Shown: positions 44,590 to 53,697, counted from the stretch's first letter. The stretch is 64,000 nt of DNA from JAKVKY01 sp964293585 (GCA_964293585.1 CAXYYS010000003.1:17017-81016); one strand, 5' to 3'. Numbers and translations: made by a program. The notes: a model not told the origin generated them from the sequence alone.

Positions 44590-46740
44590 TTACTTAGACT
44601 CGTTGAAATATTTACCAAGGGTGCGATATAATTTTTGCGGTTCGACGGGCTTGCTCAGATAATCATTCATACCTACTTTCAGGCCTTTATCTACATCATC
44701 AGTAAAAACGTTGGCAGAAAGAGCGATAATTGGAACGGTTCCGGCATCTTTCCTGGCTGATGTACGGATGGCTTTTGTGGTCTCGTAACCATCCAGGATG
44801 GGCATGCGCACATCCATCAGGATAGCGTCGTAATAATTTATGCTGGAATGGGTAAACTTATCTAAACCCAGCTTACCGTCAGCGGCAATTTCTACGATCA
44901 TACCTTTTTTTGTCAGCAGGAGCTGTACTATTTCCTGGTTTAACGGATGATCTTCACATAATAAGATGTGCTTATCCAGGAACAGTTCATCTTGATAGGC
45001 TGTTTCTACCAGGGACTGCTGCTTCTTTTGCAGTTTGGCCAGGGAAGTAAAGGCCAGGGTAAAGTCCAGGATAAAAGTAGTTCCCTTGCCCATCTCGCTT
45101 TTTACACGGATGGTACCGCCCATCAGGTCCATTAACTTTTTGGTGATAGCCAAACCTAAACCACTACCGCGTTTTTCATAATTATCTACGCGATTCTCTT
45201 GCGTAAAAGGATCAAACATGATCTTTTGAAACTCTTTGCTGATGCCGATACCATTGTCCTTTATGATGGTATGTAAGGCGATTTTATTTTGGCCCTGTAG
45301 TAACTTTCCCTGCATGAGGAAGTTGATGGTTCCGCCTTCCGGTGAATATTTAGACGCATTGCTTAGTAAATTAAAAGCTATCTGGCATAGACGCTGTTTA
45401 TCCACGATCAGGACGTAATCAGGCGGCAGGTCCACATCCACGATTAATCGCTGAGACTTTTCTTCGCAAATAGGTTTTATGACAGCATCAATGTAAGATA
45501 AGAATTCCTCTCTCTTAAAAGGTACCGGATGCAGCTGCAGTTCTTTGCTTTCAATCTTGCTCATGTCCAGCACATCGTTAATTAAACCCAGTAAGAAATT
45601 GGAGGAAACATCAATCTCTGACAAATAATGTTTTATCCGTTGCATATCAGTCTCGCCCAGGGATAGATGAGTCATGCCGATAATTCCGTTCAGAGGCGTA
45701 CGCATATCATGGCTCATGCGGGCCAGGAAATCAGACTTTACCTTACTGGCCCTGTTAGCTGCATCAGCCGACTTTTGTAAAGCTTCCTGGATCCGGAGTT
45801 CCCTTTCTTTTTCTTCCTGAATATCCTGGATGGCGAACAAGACGTGGGTGACTTTGCCGGCATTGTCACGGCTAACGGCAATAAACATGGACCGGCACCA
45901 TTTATGCAGATGGTTGATGAACTCGAAGACCATGCTGGTTTTAGTTCCCAGTCTTTGGTTGAGCGTCTTCCTGTCCGTAAAGGCCAGAAAATCTTTTTGA
46001 TAAGCGTCTTGTACAAACTTGTGACAGGCTTTGACAAATGTTGCTGACATCTTGCCGCTTTTGCCGGCCAGTTGGTGGATATTGGGGGTGGCATCAATTT
46101 CCAGATAGGAATCTGACCGCAAATCAATATAATAGTTGCAGAAGTAAATCTTGCTTAAAGAGGAAATAATATGTGTCCGCTCCAAAAGCGTTTTAGCATC
46201 CTGACGGGAGTTCCAGCTGGTGCGGACAAACATATTTACCATATCGCTAAGCAGTCTGGCCGCCGCCTTGATTTCTTTCGGGGTACGGACATTAACTTTC
46301 CGCAGCGCCTTAATATACGTTTCAGGATCGATGCCCAATTCTTGGGCGGTTGCCCGGTATTTTGCTTCATCAGGCTGCTGCGGCAGCACCTGACCGCCCA
46401 GCATGTTACCTAAGACCGTTCCGTCTTCCAGGGTGATGGCAGAGGCAAAATCTACCAGCCCGGCATGGCAAAGGTAGGTACCCCGGCCTTCCTGGTCACA
46501 TTTGGTACAACGACGTAAACCCTCCGGTGTTTTTCGTGTCAGCTTCTGACAGAAGTCCGTAAAGTTATGATATTTACTGACATAACATCCGTCGCTGCCT
46601 ATGGCTACAGCTGCCAGTCCGGTACTTATGCTCCAATCTTCCAGCATGCGTTCAAATAATTGCATGTCGCAAAAGTCCTGGATGTGAGGCTGAGCGTCTT
46701 GTGAAACTGTGGGTAGGTTCTGCTCGGTTTTCTTGTTCAT
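44590..46740 (-). CDS. Hybrid sensor histidine kinase with PocR sensory domain
   Basis: A 716-residue soluble kinase. Residues about 25-195 form a PocR domain, with its Cys cluster CTKCDQEGRGTYLCHAG that may bind a ligand, heme or metal. A PAS-like region (about 205-315) and a short coiled coil follow. HisKA has His344 in RMSHDMRTPLNGI, the HATPase spans about 400-575 and the receiver has Asp643 in LMDVRMPILDG. No membrane helix is present, so it senses a cytoplasmic signal. No cognate regulator gene is adjacent. It converges on another hybrid kinase across a shared terminator region. Confidence 0.93.
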   Translation of the reverse strand: MNKKTEQNLPTVSQDAQPHIQDFCDMQLFERMLEDWSISTGLAAVAIGSDGCYVSKYHNFTDFCQKLTRKTPEGLRRCTKCDQEGRGTYLCHAGLVDFASAITLEDGTVLGNMLGGQVLPQQPDEAKYRATAQELGIDPETYIKALRKVNVRTPKEIKAAARLLSDMVNMFVRTSWNSRQDAKTLLERTHIISSLSKIYFCNYYIDLRSDSYLEIDATPNIHQLAGKSGKMSATFVKACHKFVQDAYQKDFLAFTDRKTLNQRLGTKTSMVFEFINHLHKWCRSMFIAVSRDNAGKVTHVLFAIQDIQEEKERELRIQEALQKSADAANRASKVKSDFLARMSHDMRTPLNGIIGMTHLSLGETDMQRIKHYLSEIDVSSNFLLGLINDVLDMSKIESKELQLHPVPFKREEFLSYIDAVIKPICEEKSQRLIVDVDLPPDYVLIVDKQRLCQIAFNLLSNASKYSPEGGTINFLMQGKLLQGQNKIALHTIIKDNGIGISKEFQKIMFDPFTQENRVDNYEKRGSGLGLAITKKLMDLMGGTIRVKSEMGKGTTFILDFTLAFTSLAKLQKKQQSLVETAYQDELFLDKHILLCEDHPLNQEIVQLLLTKKGMIVEIAADGKLGLDKFTHSSINYYDAILMDVRMPILDGYETTKAIRTSARKDAGTVPIIALSANVFTDDVDKGLKVGMNDYLSKPVEPQKLYRTLGKYFNESK

Positions 46741-46828
46741 GATGGTGTCTCTTTCGTGGGGTGCTGTCCTTAAAGTAGTAATAACGCTATCTTCCGGTAA
46801 ATAATATCGAACCTAAATTACAATAAAT

Positions 46829-46857
46829 ATTATACACTTTAATTTAGATAAAAACAA
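46829..46857 (-). promoter_or_regulatory. Promoter of the PocR-domain kinase gene
   Basis: On the minus strand: TTGTTT, a 17-bp spacer and perfect TATAAT, about 90 bp before the start codon. Confidence 0.75.
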
Positions 46858-46903
46858 TTTGTCCAGCTGTTAATTCCGTGATAATTACTGGCACTCCGTC
46901 GCA

Positions 46904-46939
46904 GTAAAAAAACCTCTGGCAAGGTAACTTCCAGAGGTT
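46904..46939 (-). terminator. Terminator after the 46965 gene
   Basis: On the minus strand, a 9-bp stem AACCTCTGG/CCAGAGGTT with an 11-nt loop and a run of T. It lies 25 bp after the stop of the small membrane protein gene. Confidence 0.88.
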
Positions 46940-46964
46940 GGGATTTGCTAAACAGCAGTGTTTT

Positions 46965-47339
46965 TTACTGTTTTGTATCCTGATTTAGTTGTGCGTGCAG
47001 TGCGTCTGCCAGGCGGTACCAGTGCTGCACGGTATTTTCTAACTGAAAATAGTGCCAGAGGTAGGCCGCCAAAAGGACCAGGAAGATAGCCGCCAGAAGC
47101 AGCGTGCTACGGTCCCAGCCGCTAACGCAGCCCCAAGCCAGTACCGCTAAAAAAGCCAGCCCGGTCATTAAGGTTACCAGAAGATGGATGAGACGCTCGT
47201 GCTGCAACCAGGCCAGTTTGTGCAGATGCCAGTCCAGCAGCTTTTGCACATCGGCGCCAGCTGTATCTTGTTCTTCCAGGTAACGTTCGTGTTCCCGGCA
47301 ATATTTAATGATGTTGATGCCAAAATAGTCTTGTCGCAT
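46965..47339 (-). CDS. Small two-helix membrane protein, unknown function
   Basis: A 124-residue protein. A charged, helical N-terminus (about 1-45) precedes two close membrane helices at about 50-70 and 75-97 (VTLMTGLAFLAVLAWGC, LLLAAIFLVLLAAYLW). A polar helix ends it. I do not recognise the family. ATG 47339 is preferred because GAGG lies 6-7 nt upstream; GTG 47351 is in frame. It starts 38 bp after the broken diguanylate cyclase gene and may once have been co-transcribed with it. Confidence 0.65.
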   Translation of the reverse strand: MRQDYFGINIIKYCREHERYLEEQDTAGADVQKLLDWHLHKLAWLQHERLIHLLVTLMTGLAFLAVLAWGCVSGWDRSTLLLAAIFLVLLAAYLWHYFQLENTVQHWYRLADALHAQLNQDTKQ

Positions 47340-47376
47340 GTTGCGCCTCACTTGTCAGGAAAGAGAATCTCCTTCA

Positions 47377-48130
47377 TTAGGTTCTTTTTATTACAATCTG
47401 TCCCTTGCCGTCTTTTTTGGCTTCGTATAAGGCGGCATCGCTAATTTTATAGAGAGCGTCAAAATTCAGGCGTTTGTTCCTGTAAAAGCCGGTTAACTTT
47501 AGTCTCGCCGTAAGTACGATTAAAGAGCCCGGTCAAGGCATCGCGTTCGGCGGCCTTCCGTACTAAAAGATAATCTTCCACCCCGGTAACCTTTTCCATG
47601 AGAGCGTAAATATTAACACCGAGGATATAAGCCAGATAAACCGGGAAATACAACATGTCTGACATGAAAACCGCCTGAGGTTTATAATGATAGGCACAGG
47701 CCACGAAAAGAGCGGCAAAAGTTAATTGATAACTGATAACCTTCCAGGGGTTATCAATTATGAACATAGGCAGGATACAGAGAAAGAGGATGATGGTAAC
47801 TCCGGGCCGGGTAGGATCAAGGGCGGTGCCTACTAAGACGCCGCCTATCATCAGAGGAGCAAAGACCAGATATTGTAAGGCCCGGATGTATTGAAACTGC
47901 TTTTTTTGACAAAGCTTGGCCACCACCAACAGCACGGAAGTATATATGAACAAAGCAAGGTGCGGTACCAGCAAAGAATAATAATAGGGTAAAATGAAAC
48001 TCAAGATAGTGATAAGGATAGCAAGTAAAAAAGAACCCTGGGAAAACAAGACCAGGTTGCTGCGGTTGCGGTTATCCACTTCTTCTGAGCAGAGCTTGAT
48101 ACGATGGGCAAGGGTATTCAAGATATGCAT
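47377..48130 (-). pseudogene. Diguanylate cyclase gene with the GGDEF core deleted
   Basis: The 5' part (48130-47459) encodes 223 residues. About six membrane helices (about 25-185) are followed by the opening of a GGDEF domain, AAERDALTGLFNRTYGE. The frame then stops at LLQEQTPEF. In another frame, immediately after, comes ALYKISDAALYEAKKDGKGQ (47457 to 47398, stop at 47377). This is the closing segment of a GGDEF domain. The roughly 110 residues between them, including the GGDEF motif and GTP site, are missing. An internal deletion with frame change is the simplest explanation. The membrane part could still be made but cannot synthesise c-di-GMP. Confidence 0.85.
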
Positions 48131-48258
48131 GTTGTTTTCTCTCCGTGACTAATGTTTAATATATATTTGAATAATATTATTATAACATAAACAGGAAAGC
48201 TGGTGTTGTAAAAATCAATTTGCGGGGGGAAGTGTTTTGCCCGGAATGGAAATAATAC

Positions 48259-48285
48259 GAGGCCCGGGAGATACTCCCGAGCCTC
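48259..48285 (-). terminator. Terminator after the APC permease gene
   Basis: A 12-bp stem, arms GAGGCTCGGGAG/CTCCCGGGCCTC on the minus strand with one G-T pair, and a 3-nt loop. The T-tract is weak (GTATTATTT). It lies about 90 bp after the permease stop. Confidence 0.65.
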
Positions 48286-48374
48286 ATTTTGTGGCGCTGA
48301 TTTTGTTCTAAGAACTGTTTAATTATGCTGGAGCAGCTGCAAGTTTTCCTGCTGGCTGCTGCACGGCAGATAGC

Positions 48375-49685
48375 TTACAGCACGTCGCCTTCCTTGATTA
48401 AGCCTTTCTTTTTCTTGTTCAAATAGATGAAATAGAAGGGCAGCACAACCAGGATACCGCCAAAGCCCCAGATTAACTGCTTACTGGAAGCCTGGGCCAG
48501 CATCCACAGACTGACCACGATGGCCAGTACAGGGATGGTGTAGCCGAAAGGAATCTTGTAGGGACGTTCTTTATCCGCCCATTTTCTCCGGAAGATAATA
48601 ACCGAGAGGCAGGTGGGCAGGTACTGGGTGAAACGGGATACGGCGCTGATGGCGGCCAGGGTAGTAAAGCTGCCGGACCAGGCCAGAAGGATGCTGAACA
48701 CGGCGGTAACGATGGAGGCCACGTAGGGCGTGTTCCAGGAGGTACGTTTAGCTAAAGCTGCGGGCAGCATGCCGTCTTCGGCCAGAGAGGTGCAGACACG
48801 GGGCGCAAAGAAAGCCTGCGCCATGTTGATCCCGCCCATGGACAGCAGCGTGCCGGCCAGGACGAAGTAAGAACCCATAGGTCCGATAGCTTTGCCCAAA
48901 GCTTCCTGGATGGGAGCCTTGGTGTTAGCCAGTTCGGGCCCCAGGATGCCGATGCTGATACCCAGGACCAGCATATAGAGCACGGAGACCAGAATCATGG
49001 TGACGATGATGGCCCGGGGCAGATTCTTCTTGGGGTTTTCCATATCTTCGGCGGCGACAGCGATGGCTCCGTAACCGGTGTAGGCAAAGAACATAAGGAT
49101 GGCGGCGGCGGCGAAACTGCCGCTCTGGTATTCGCCGTTAGGGAAGACGGGTGTAAAATGGGAACCGTTTACATAGAAGATACCGATGACGATGAAGATG
49201 ACCAGCGGTACTAACTTGGAAACGGTGATGATGTTGCTCAGAATCTTGGTGGCATTGACGCCGGCAATGTTGAGCACGGTTAAGAAGATGATGACGATGG
49301 TGGCGATAACGTTCTTCATATGTTCGCCGCCTAAAGCCGGGAAGGCCGCGCCTAATGCCGTGGCAAAACCAACGGCCATGGTGGCCCAGGCAATCAGGAT
49401 GACGATCCATTTTAAGACGCCGACCTCGTAACCAAAAAAGTCGCCTAAGGAATATTTGGCATACAGGTAGGGACCGCCGTTCCTGGTAAAGAAACCGGCC
49501 ACTTCGGCAAAGCACAGGGCCATAGCTCCGGCCAGGAGCGCATCGAAAAGTAAAACGCCCAGGCTGGCGGAACCAATCAGGCTGTAGGCTTTGTTAGGCA
49601 GCAGGAAGATACCGGTGCCCACGATGCTGTTAATGCCAAGGAGCACGATGCTCCAGAAACCAAATTTTGCAGATTTTCCTTCCAT
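48375..49685 (-). CDS. APC-family amino acid permease
   Basis: A 436-residue transporter with about twelve membrane helices. It starts GFWSIVLLGINSIVGTGIFLLP, the APC-superfamily substrate-binding helix 1 (GxGIF). Helix 6 carries FFAYTGYGAIAVAAEDMENP. It moves an amino acid or peptide-derived compound with protons or in exchange. The ATG at 49685 follows AAAGAGG; the upstream gene ends 4 bp before. It is the last gene of the operon that starts with the cysteine desulfidase, so cysteine or a gamma-glutamyl compound is a plausible substrate, by context only. Confidence 0.9.
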   Translation of the reverse strand: MEGKSAKFGFWSIVLLGINSIVGTGIFLLPNKAYSLIGSASLGVLLFDALLAGAMALCFAEVAGFFTRNGGPYLYAKYSLGDFFGYEVGVLKWIVILIAWATMAVGFATALGAAFPALGGEHMKNVIATIVIIFLTVLNIAGVNATKILSNIITVSKLVPLVIFIVIGIFYVNGSHFTPVFPNGEYQSGSFAAAAILMFFAYTGYGAIAVAAEDMENPKKNLPRAIIVTMILVSVLYMLVLGISIGILGPELANTKAPIQEALGKAIGPMGSYFVLAGTLLSMGGINMAQAFFAPRVCTSLAEDGMLPAALAKRTSWNTPYVASIVTAVFSILLAWSGSFTTLAAISAVSRFTQYLPTCLSVIIFRRKWADKERPYKIPFGYTIPVLAIVVSLWMLAQASSKQLIWGFGGILVVLPFYFIYLNKKKKGLIKEGDVL

Positions 49686-49689
49686 GGTT

Positions 49690-50424
49690 TTACCTCTTTC
49701 TAGCGCATGTCTGCACAAAATCCCGGAATAAAAGTTGAGCTTGCTTGTTGTTGATGGACATCATCTCGGGGTGGAACTGGTAACACTGCAGATAATTCCG
49801 GCCCGTACCTTCCAGCGCTTCGATGGTGCCGTCTTTGGCCCGTGCTGTCACCTTGAGTCCTTTGCCTACCGCCTTGATAGTCTGGTGGTGATGGCTGTTG
49901 GTAACCAGGCTGGTAGCGCCAATAATTTTGGCAAAACGGGAATCTTTTTCGATATCCACCGTATGGGTGGCCGTAGCCGGATCCTGGTTTTGCGAATGCT
50001 TGATATAGCAGTTCTTATCGTAGCGTAAATCCTGGTATAAACTACCGCCGTGTACAACGTTTACTACCTGGTGCCCGCGGCAGATGGCCATAATAGGCAG
50101 CCCCAGTTTTTCGGCTGTCCGGGTCAGCAGAAAATCGAAATGGTCCCGCTCCGGCCACACGGCGCCGATACCCTGCAACGGTTCCTCGCCGTAAGTCAGC
50201 GGGTACAGGTCGTGGCCGCCGGACAACAGGAGCCCGTCCATATGGCTCAGCATTTCCCAGACTACGCTGTCCTGACTGCTAAAAGGCAGGATGACCGGTA
50301 CGCCGCCGGCCTCTATCACAGAACGGATATAGTCGTCATTCACATAAGAACGGTGATAACCGGCAAAAGTACCGTGGTCGTCCACGATGTGCGAACCGGA
50401 GACACCGATTAAAGGTTTGCTCAT
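49690..50424 (-). CDS. Gamma-glutamyl-gamma-aminobutyrate hydrolase-like class I glutamine amidotransferase (peptidase C26)
   Basis: A 244-residue PuuD-type hydrolase. It starts KPLIGVSGSH, has the DGLLLSGGHDLYPLTYGEEP block and the nucleophile Cys in AICRGHQVVN. The catalytic His is in YQFHPEM, followed by Glu-equivalent Met-Met rather than the usual HPE position. The family cleaves gamma-glutamyl amides and releases glutamate. Its neighbours, a cysteine desulfidase upstream and a permease downstream, suggest a gamma-glutamyl-cysteine type substrate rather than the putrescine pathway. That substrate is inference. Confidence 0.9.
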   Translation of the reverse strand: MSKPLIGVSGSHIVDDHGTFAGYHRSYVNDDYIRSVIEAGGVPVILPFSSQDSVVWEMLSHMDGLLLSGGHDLYPLTYGEEPLQGIGAVWPERDHFDFLLTRTAEKLGLPIMAICRGHQVVNVVHGGSLYQDLRYDKNCYIKHSQNQDPATATHTVDIEKDSRFAKIIGATSLVTNSHHHQTIKAVGKGLKVTARAKDGTIEALEGTGRNYLQCYQFHPEMMSINNKQAQLLFRDFVQTCARKR

Positions 50425-50462
50425 CTTGATCCTCCTTTGATGTTAACATTCCTATTATAGAC

Positions 50463-51746
50463 TTATAATTTAACTTCATCAATCATAATTTTTAAAATTT
50501 CCGTATCGGTTTTTTGCATGCCGACCCGGCCGATGTAACCCATGCCCTTGATGGTGGTCTCCACATCTTTCTGCACGATGCCTTCGCCGGGGAGGAAAGC
50601 TCGGTGCTGCAAACTGAGGGCGTTGGCCAGCAGGGCTGCTTCTACCGCGGAAGCAATCTTGGCGGCGCAGGAAGCTTTAGCGCCGTCGCAGACGATCCCG
50701 CCCACGTTGGCGATGGTGTTGACGATGGTGAGACCGATTTGCTTATCATCGCCGCCGCACAGGTAAGTGATGGCAGCGCCGGCTCCGGCTGCAGCGGTTA
50801 CGGCGCCGCAGTAGGCTGATAAACTGCCGATATATTTTTTCTGATGGATGGAGATAAGGTTGCTGAGGACTAAAGCCCGATACAGTTTATCCCGGGAAAC
50901 GTGCAGGTAGCTGGCGTATTCGATGACCGGGAGCGATACGGTCATGCCCTGGTTACCGCTGCCGGAATTGATGACCACGGGGAGCGAGCAGCCACCCATG
51001 CGGGCGTCGCTGCCGGCTGCAGCTTTGGCCCTGGCCCGGGTTTTTACGTCATCGCCGTACAGCTGCAGCAAAGTCTGGCCTACCTGGGCTCCGTAGGCAT
51101 GGGCTAAACCTTCTGCGGCAATCTTACTGTTCAAGTCAATCTGTCTTTGGATAAGTTCGGCCACATCCTCACTTTTCACGATCCTGGTAAATTCCAGGAT
51201 TCCTGCCAGGGTCATCTTTTCCTTATCCACCTGGGGTTCGGTCTTAGGGTCGGCTACCGCGTCCCGGCTGAATAAAACCTGGCCATCTTTTACGATCCTG
51301 GTAATATAGGTGTGGCGGTTGATGATGGTGACTTCGGCCCAGTGTCCGCCGCCGTTCACTTTGGCAGCGATGTAGAGATTGGCGACGCCTCCCGCCAGGG
51401 TGCAGCTGCAGAAGCCTGCCGCCCCCAGTTTTTTGGTTTGCTCAATCTGTGCCGGCGTCACGTGTTCCAGTACTTCCAGTTCCGCTGCAGCGTCGCCGCC
51501 GATAGCGCCCAGGGTTGCCGCCACGGCAATACCTCGCAGGCCGCCCGAGTTGGGGACGGTGACGCCCTTTACGTTCTTAATGATGTTACCGGAACACCGT
51601 ACCTCGATGGACTCCGGTGTTGTACCCAGCACTGTTGCCGCTTTGGCTGCGGCATAGGCAATGGCGATGGGCTCCGTGCAGCCCAGGGCGGGAACAAGTT
51701 CCATTTTCAGGATCTGCAGATAGTTTTGGTAGAGTGTCTGTTCCAT
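50463..51746 (-). CDS. L-cysteine desulfidase / UPF0597-family protein (CyuA-like)
   Basis: A 427-residue protein of the UPF0597/serine-dehydratase alpha-like family. Cys23 in PALGCTEPIAIAYAAAKA, and a later pair in GGIVCDGAKASCAAK, are the likely ligands of a [4Fe-4S] cluster. SGSGNQGM is also conserved. CyuA-type enzymes break L-cysteine into pyruvate, ammonia and sulfide without PLP. The ATG at 51746 follows AAAGGGGGG. It is first in a three-gene operon (then gamma-glutamyl hydrolase and permease) and diverges from a gntR gene across a shared operator. Confidence 0.9.
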   Translation of the reverse strand: MEQTLYQNYLQILKMELVPALGCTEPIAIAYAAAKAATVLGTTPESIEVRCSGNIIKNVKGVTVPNSGGLRGIAVAATLGAIGGDAAAELEVLEHVTPAQIEQTKKLGAAGFCSCTLAGGVANLYIAAKVNGGGHWAEVTIINRHTYITRIVKDGQVLFSRDAVADPKTEPQVDKEKMTLAGILEFTRIVKSEDVAELIQRQIDLNSKIAAEGLAHAYGAQVGQTLLQLYGDDVKTRARAKAAAGSDARMGGCSLPVVINSGSGNQGMTVSLPVIEYASYLHVSRDKLYRALVLSNLISIHQKKYIGSLSAYCGAVTAAAGAGAAITYLCGGDDKQIGLTIVNTIANVGGIVCDGAKASCAAKIASAVEAALLANALSLQHRAFLPGEGIVQKDVETTIKGMGYIGRVGMQKTDTEILKIMIDEVKL

Positions 51747-51787
51747 GTGTAGCCCCCCTTTCCTTTTCCCAATAATAAGGAAAAGAC

Positions 51788-51816
51788 TTGCAAAATTCAC
51801 AGGGATTGTTTATGAT
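51788..51816 (+). promoter_or_regulatory. Promoter of gntR
   Basis: TTGCAA (51788-51793), a 17-bp spacer and TATGAT (51811-51816). The transcription start would fall just before the palindromic operator. Confidence 0.6.
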
Positions 51817-51830
51817 AATTCCAGAAACAA

Positions 51831-51853
51831 GATTACTAACTATATTAGTAATC
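51831..51853. promoter_or_regulatory. Palindromic operator between gntR and the cysteine operon
   Basis: Perfect 9-bp arms GATTACTAA and TTAGTAATC around a 5-nt centre. It overlaps the -10 box of the minus-strand promoter (51851-51856) and the start region of the gntR transcript. A further half-site, CAGTAAT, follows at 51859. Confidence 0.75.
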
Positions 51854-51879
51854 ATATCAGTAATATTATTAATAGTCAA
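51851..51879 (-). promoter_or_regulatory. Promoter of the cysteine desulfidase operon
   Basis: On the minus strand: TTGACT, a 17-bp spacer and TATGAT. The operator arm overlaps the -10, so the bound regulator should repress. Confidence 0.7.
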
Positions 51880-51942
51880 TCTCTTTTCCAAAGGGCGGAA
51901 AAGAGAGGCGGCAGAACTATTTTTAAGACGGAGAGTGAAGGC

Positions 51943-52572
51943 ATGGAGACGAAGAAAAGTTTAAAGACCACAATCTATGATGCAATCCTGGAAAGTATTT
52001 TCCAGGACCAGTACAAGCCCGGGGAAATCTTGACCGAAAATGCCTTGGTGGAACGTTTTAGCGTGAGCAAGGCGCCGGTCCGGGAGGCATTAATCTCTTT
52101 GTGCAACAACGGCGTCTTAAAAAATATTCCCCGTCTGGGCTACGAAGTTATCAAGCTTACTACTACGCACGTGCAGGAAATTTTGCGCTTCCGCGCCATC
52201 CTGGAATGCGGCTGCATGGCAGAATACTGCGGTAAGCTGACACCGGAACAACTGCAAAAGCTGGCGGAGCTGGACGCGCTCTGCTGCCGCAAGGAGGACA
52301 GCACTGATTTTCGAACTCACTGGCAGCACAATGAGGATTTTCATCTGCAGCTGATTGCGTACGCCGGTAACGCCTACGCCTACCGGGCCTTAAAACGGTC
52401 CCTGAGCATCCTGAGCCGGGCTTATGCCCAGTTTTACTGGGACAAGTGGACCCCGGCCGTGGTAACGCTGGACATGAAATCCCATCAGCCGATGTTAGCA
52501 GCTTTGGCGGCGGGAAACTTGAAACAGGCGCAAAAATATCTGCAGGAAGACCTGAAAGATTTTGGCTATTAG
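51943..52572 (+). CDS. GntR-family regulator (FCD/FadR subfamily)
   Basis: A 209-residue regulator. The N-terminal winged helix (about 1-75) has the GntR signature ILTENALVERFSVSKAPVREAL. The all-helical FCD domain (about 80-205) contains Asp and His residues likely to hold a metal (DFHLQLI). ATG 51943 begins the conserved part; the open frame extends upstream through the promoter and is not coding. It diverges from the cysteine operon and probably represses it and itself through the 51831 palindrome, released by an amino-acid-like ligand. Confidence 0.92.
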   Translation: METKKSLKTTIYDAILESIFQDQYKPGEILTENALVERFSVSKAPVREALISLCNNGVLKNIPRLGYEVIKLTTTHVQEILRFRAILECGCMAEYCGKLTPEQLQKLAELDALCCRKEDSTDFRTHWQHNEDFHLQLIAYAGNAYAYRALKRSLSILSRAYAQFYWDKWTPAVVTLDMKSHQPMLAALAAGNLKQAQKYLQEDLKDFGY

Positions 52573-52641
52573 AAAGATGCACTAAGCTACGTGTAAAAAA
52601 TAGTTTGCGAAGCTACGGGTATAAAGTAGAAGGTGACAGGG

Positions 52642-53697
52642 GTGCAGGACAAGATAATCATTTGGAAAAGGTGCGGCTTACTGGCGGCATCGGTACTGCT
52701 GGGCTATGGGTTACAGCATGCCCGTATCCCCATCCCCTATATGCTGGGCGGCATCCTGGCCATGATCCTGGCCAAGACTTTTGGCGACCGGTATCTGTAC
52801 TGGCCTCATTCCTGGCAAAAATTGGCGTTGTGCGTGGCCGGATACGGTATCGGCCGCAACTTTACCCTGGATACCTGGAACCGTTTGCTGGACCAGACGG
52901 CAGGGGTTTTTGCCGCTACCTTTATTTCGCTGGCCCTTTCGCTTGTGATCGCCGTCTGGACTCACCGTCATACTTTTGCTAATTTGCTTAGCTGCGTCAT
53001 GGGTATCCTGCCAGGCGGCTTGATGCAGATGATGGTTATGAGTGAGGAAGATGCCCGCGCAGATGCCAACGTGGTGATGGTCTCACAGACTTTAAGGCTG
53101 CTGGGCGTGGTTTTATTCGTACCTTTCCTGGTGGTACATCTTTTGGGCGCGTCCGTTTTGCCGCCGGCTGCGACGCAAGCGGCTCAGACAGGCGGGTTGG
53201 GCTGGTGGTGGCTGGCGCCGGTGTGCGGGGTCAGCGTTTGGGTAGCCGTGCGGCTGCATGTGCCGACAGCCAATTTAATCGGACCTATCCTGGGAGCGGC
53301 AATCTTTTCCTGTGCGGCGGGACCTTTGCAAACTGTACCGGACTTGCTTATGAATCTGGCCCAGATTAATATCGGCCTTTACATGGGCGCCATGCTGGAT
53401 AAGGAACGTTTATGGAAGACCCGGGAACTTTTGCCCTACATCCTGGGCGGCACGGCGGCCATGATCGGCGTCAGCGTGGCGGTGGCTAAGTTTTTGGCGG
53501 GGCATTATCATTTTTCCCTGGTGGCCGCCTTTTTGGGCATGGCTCCGGGCGGCATTGCCGAGATGTGCCTGGCGGGTATGAGCATGGGCGAGGACGTGTC
53601 CATGATCCTGACTTATCAGATTGTACGGGTCATCGTCCTGAATGTTACGGTACCCTATGCCCTGCACTGGTATTTTGACAAGGATTACCAGGGGTAA
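52642..53697 (+). CDS. AbrB-family membrane protein (ammonia monooxygenase-like family)
   Basis: A 351-residue protein with about ten membrane helices in two repeated halves. Family features are PIPYMLGGILAMILAKTFG and the matching ANLIGPILGAAIF, plus GILPGGLMQMMVMSEE and GMAPGGIAEMCLAG. The family name AbrB/ammonia monooxygenase is historical; it is an uncharacterised membrane family, not a monooxygenase. GTG 52642 is chosen with AGAAGG 8 nt upstream; GTG 52633 is in frame. It follows gntR by 69 bp, probably in the same transcript. Confidence 0.82.
   Translation: MQDKIIIWKRCGLLAASVLLGYGLQHARIPIPYMLGGILAMILAKTFGDRYLYWPHSWQKLALCVAGYGIGRNFTLDTWNRLLDQTAGVFAATFISLALSLVIAVWTHRHTFANLLSCVMGILPGGLMQMMVMSEEDARADANVVMVSQTLRLLGVVLFVPFLVVHLLGASVLPPAATQAAQTGGLGWWWLAPVCGVSVWVAVRLHVPTANLIGPILGAAIFSCAAGPLQTVPDLLMNLAQINIGLYMGAMLDKERLWKTRELLPYILGGTAAMIGVSVAVAKFLAGHYHFSLVAAFLGMAPGGIAEMCLAGMSMGEDVSMILTYQIVRVIVLNVTVPYALHWYFDKDYQG

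Noticed and set aside
46880..46905. CTGGCACTCCGTCG resembles the 3' end of tRNA-Ser(GCU), suggesting a second tRNA relic
   Set aside because: Only about 14 bp match and neither the rest of the tRNA nor its terminator is present nearby, so chance is likely.
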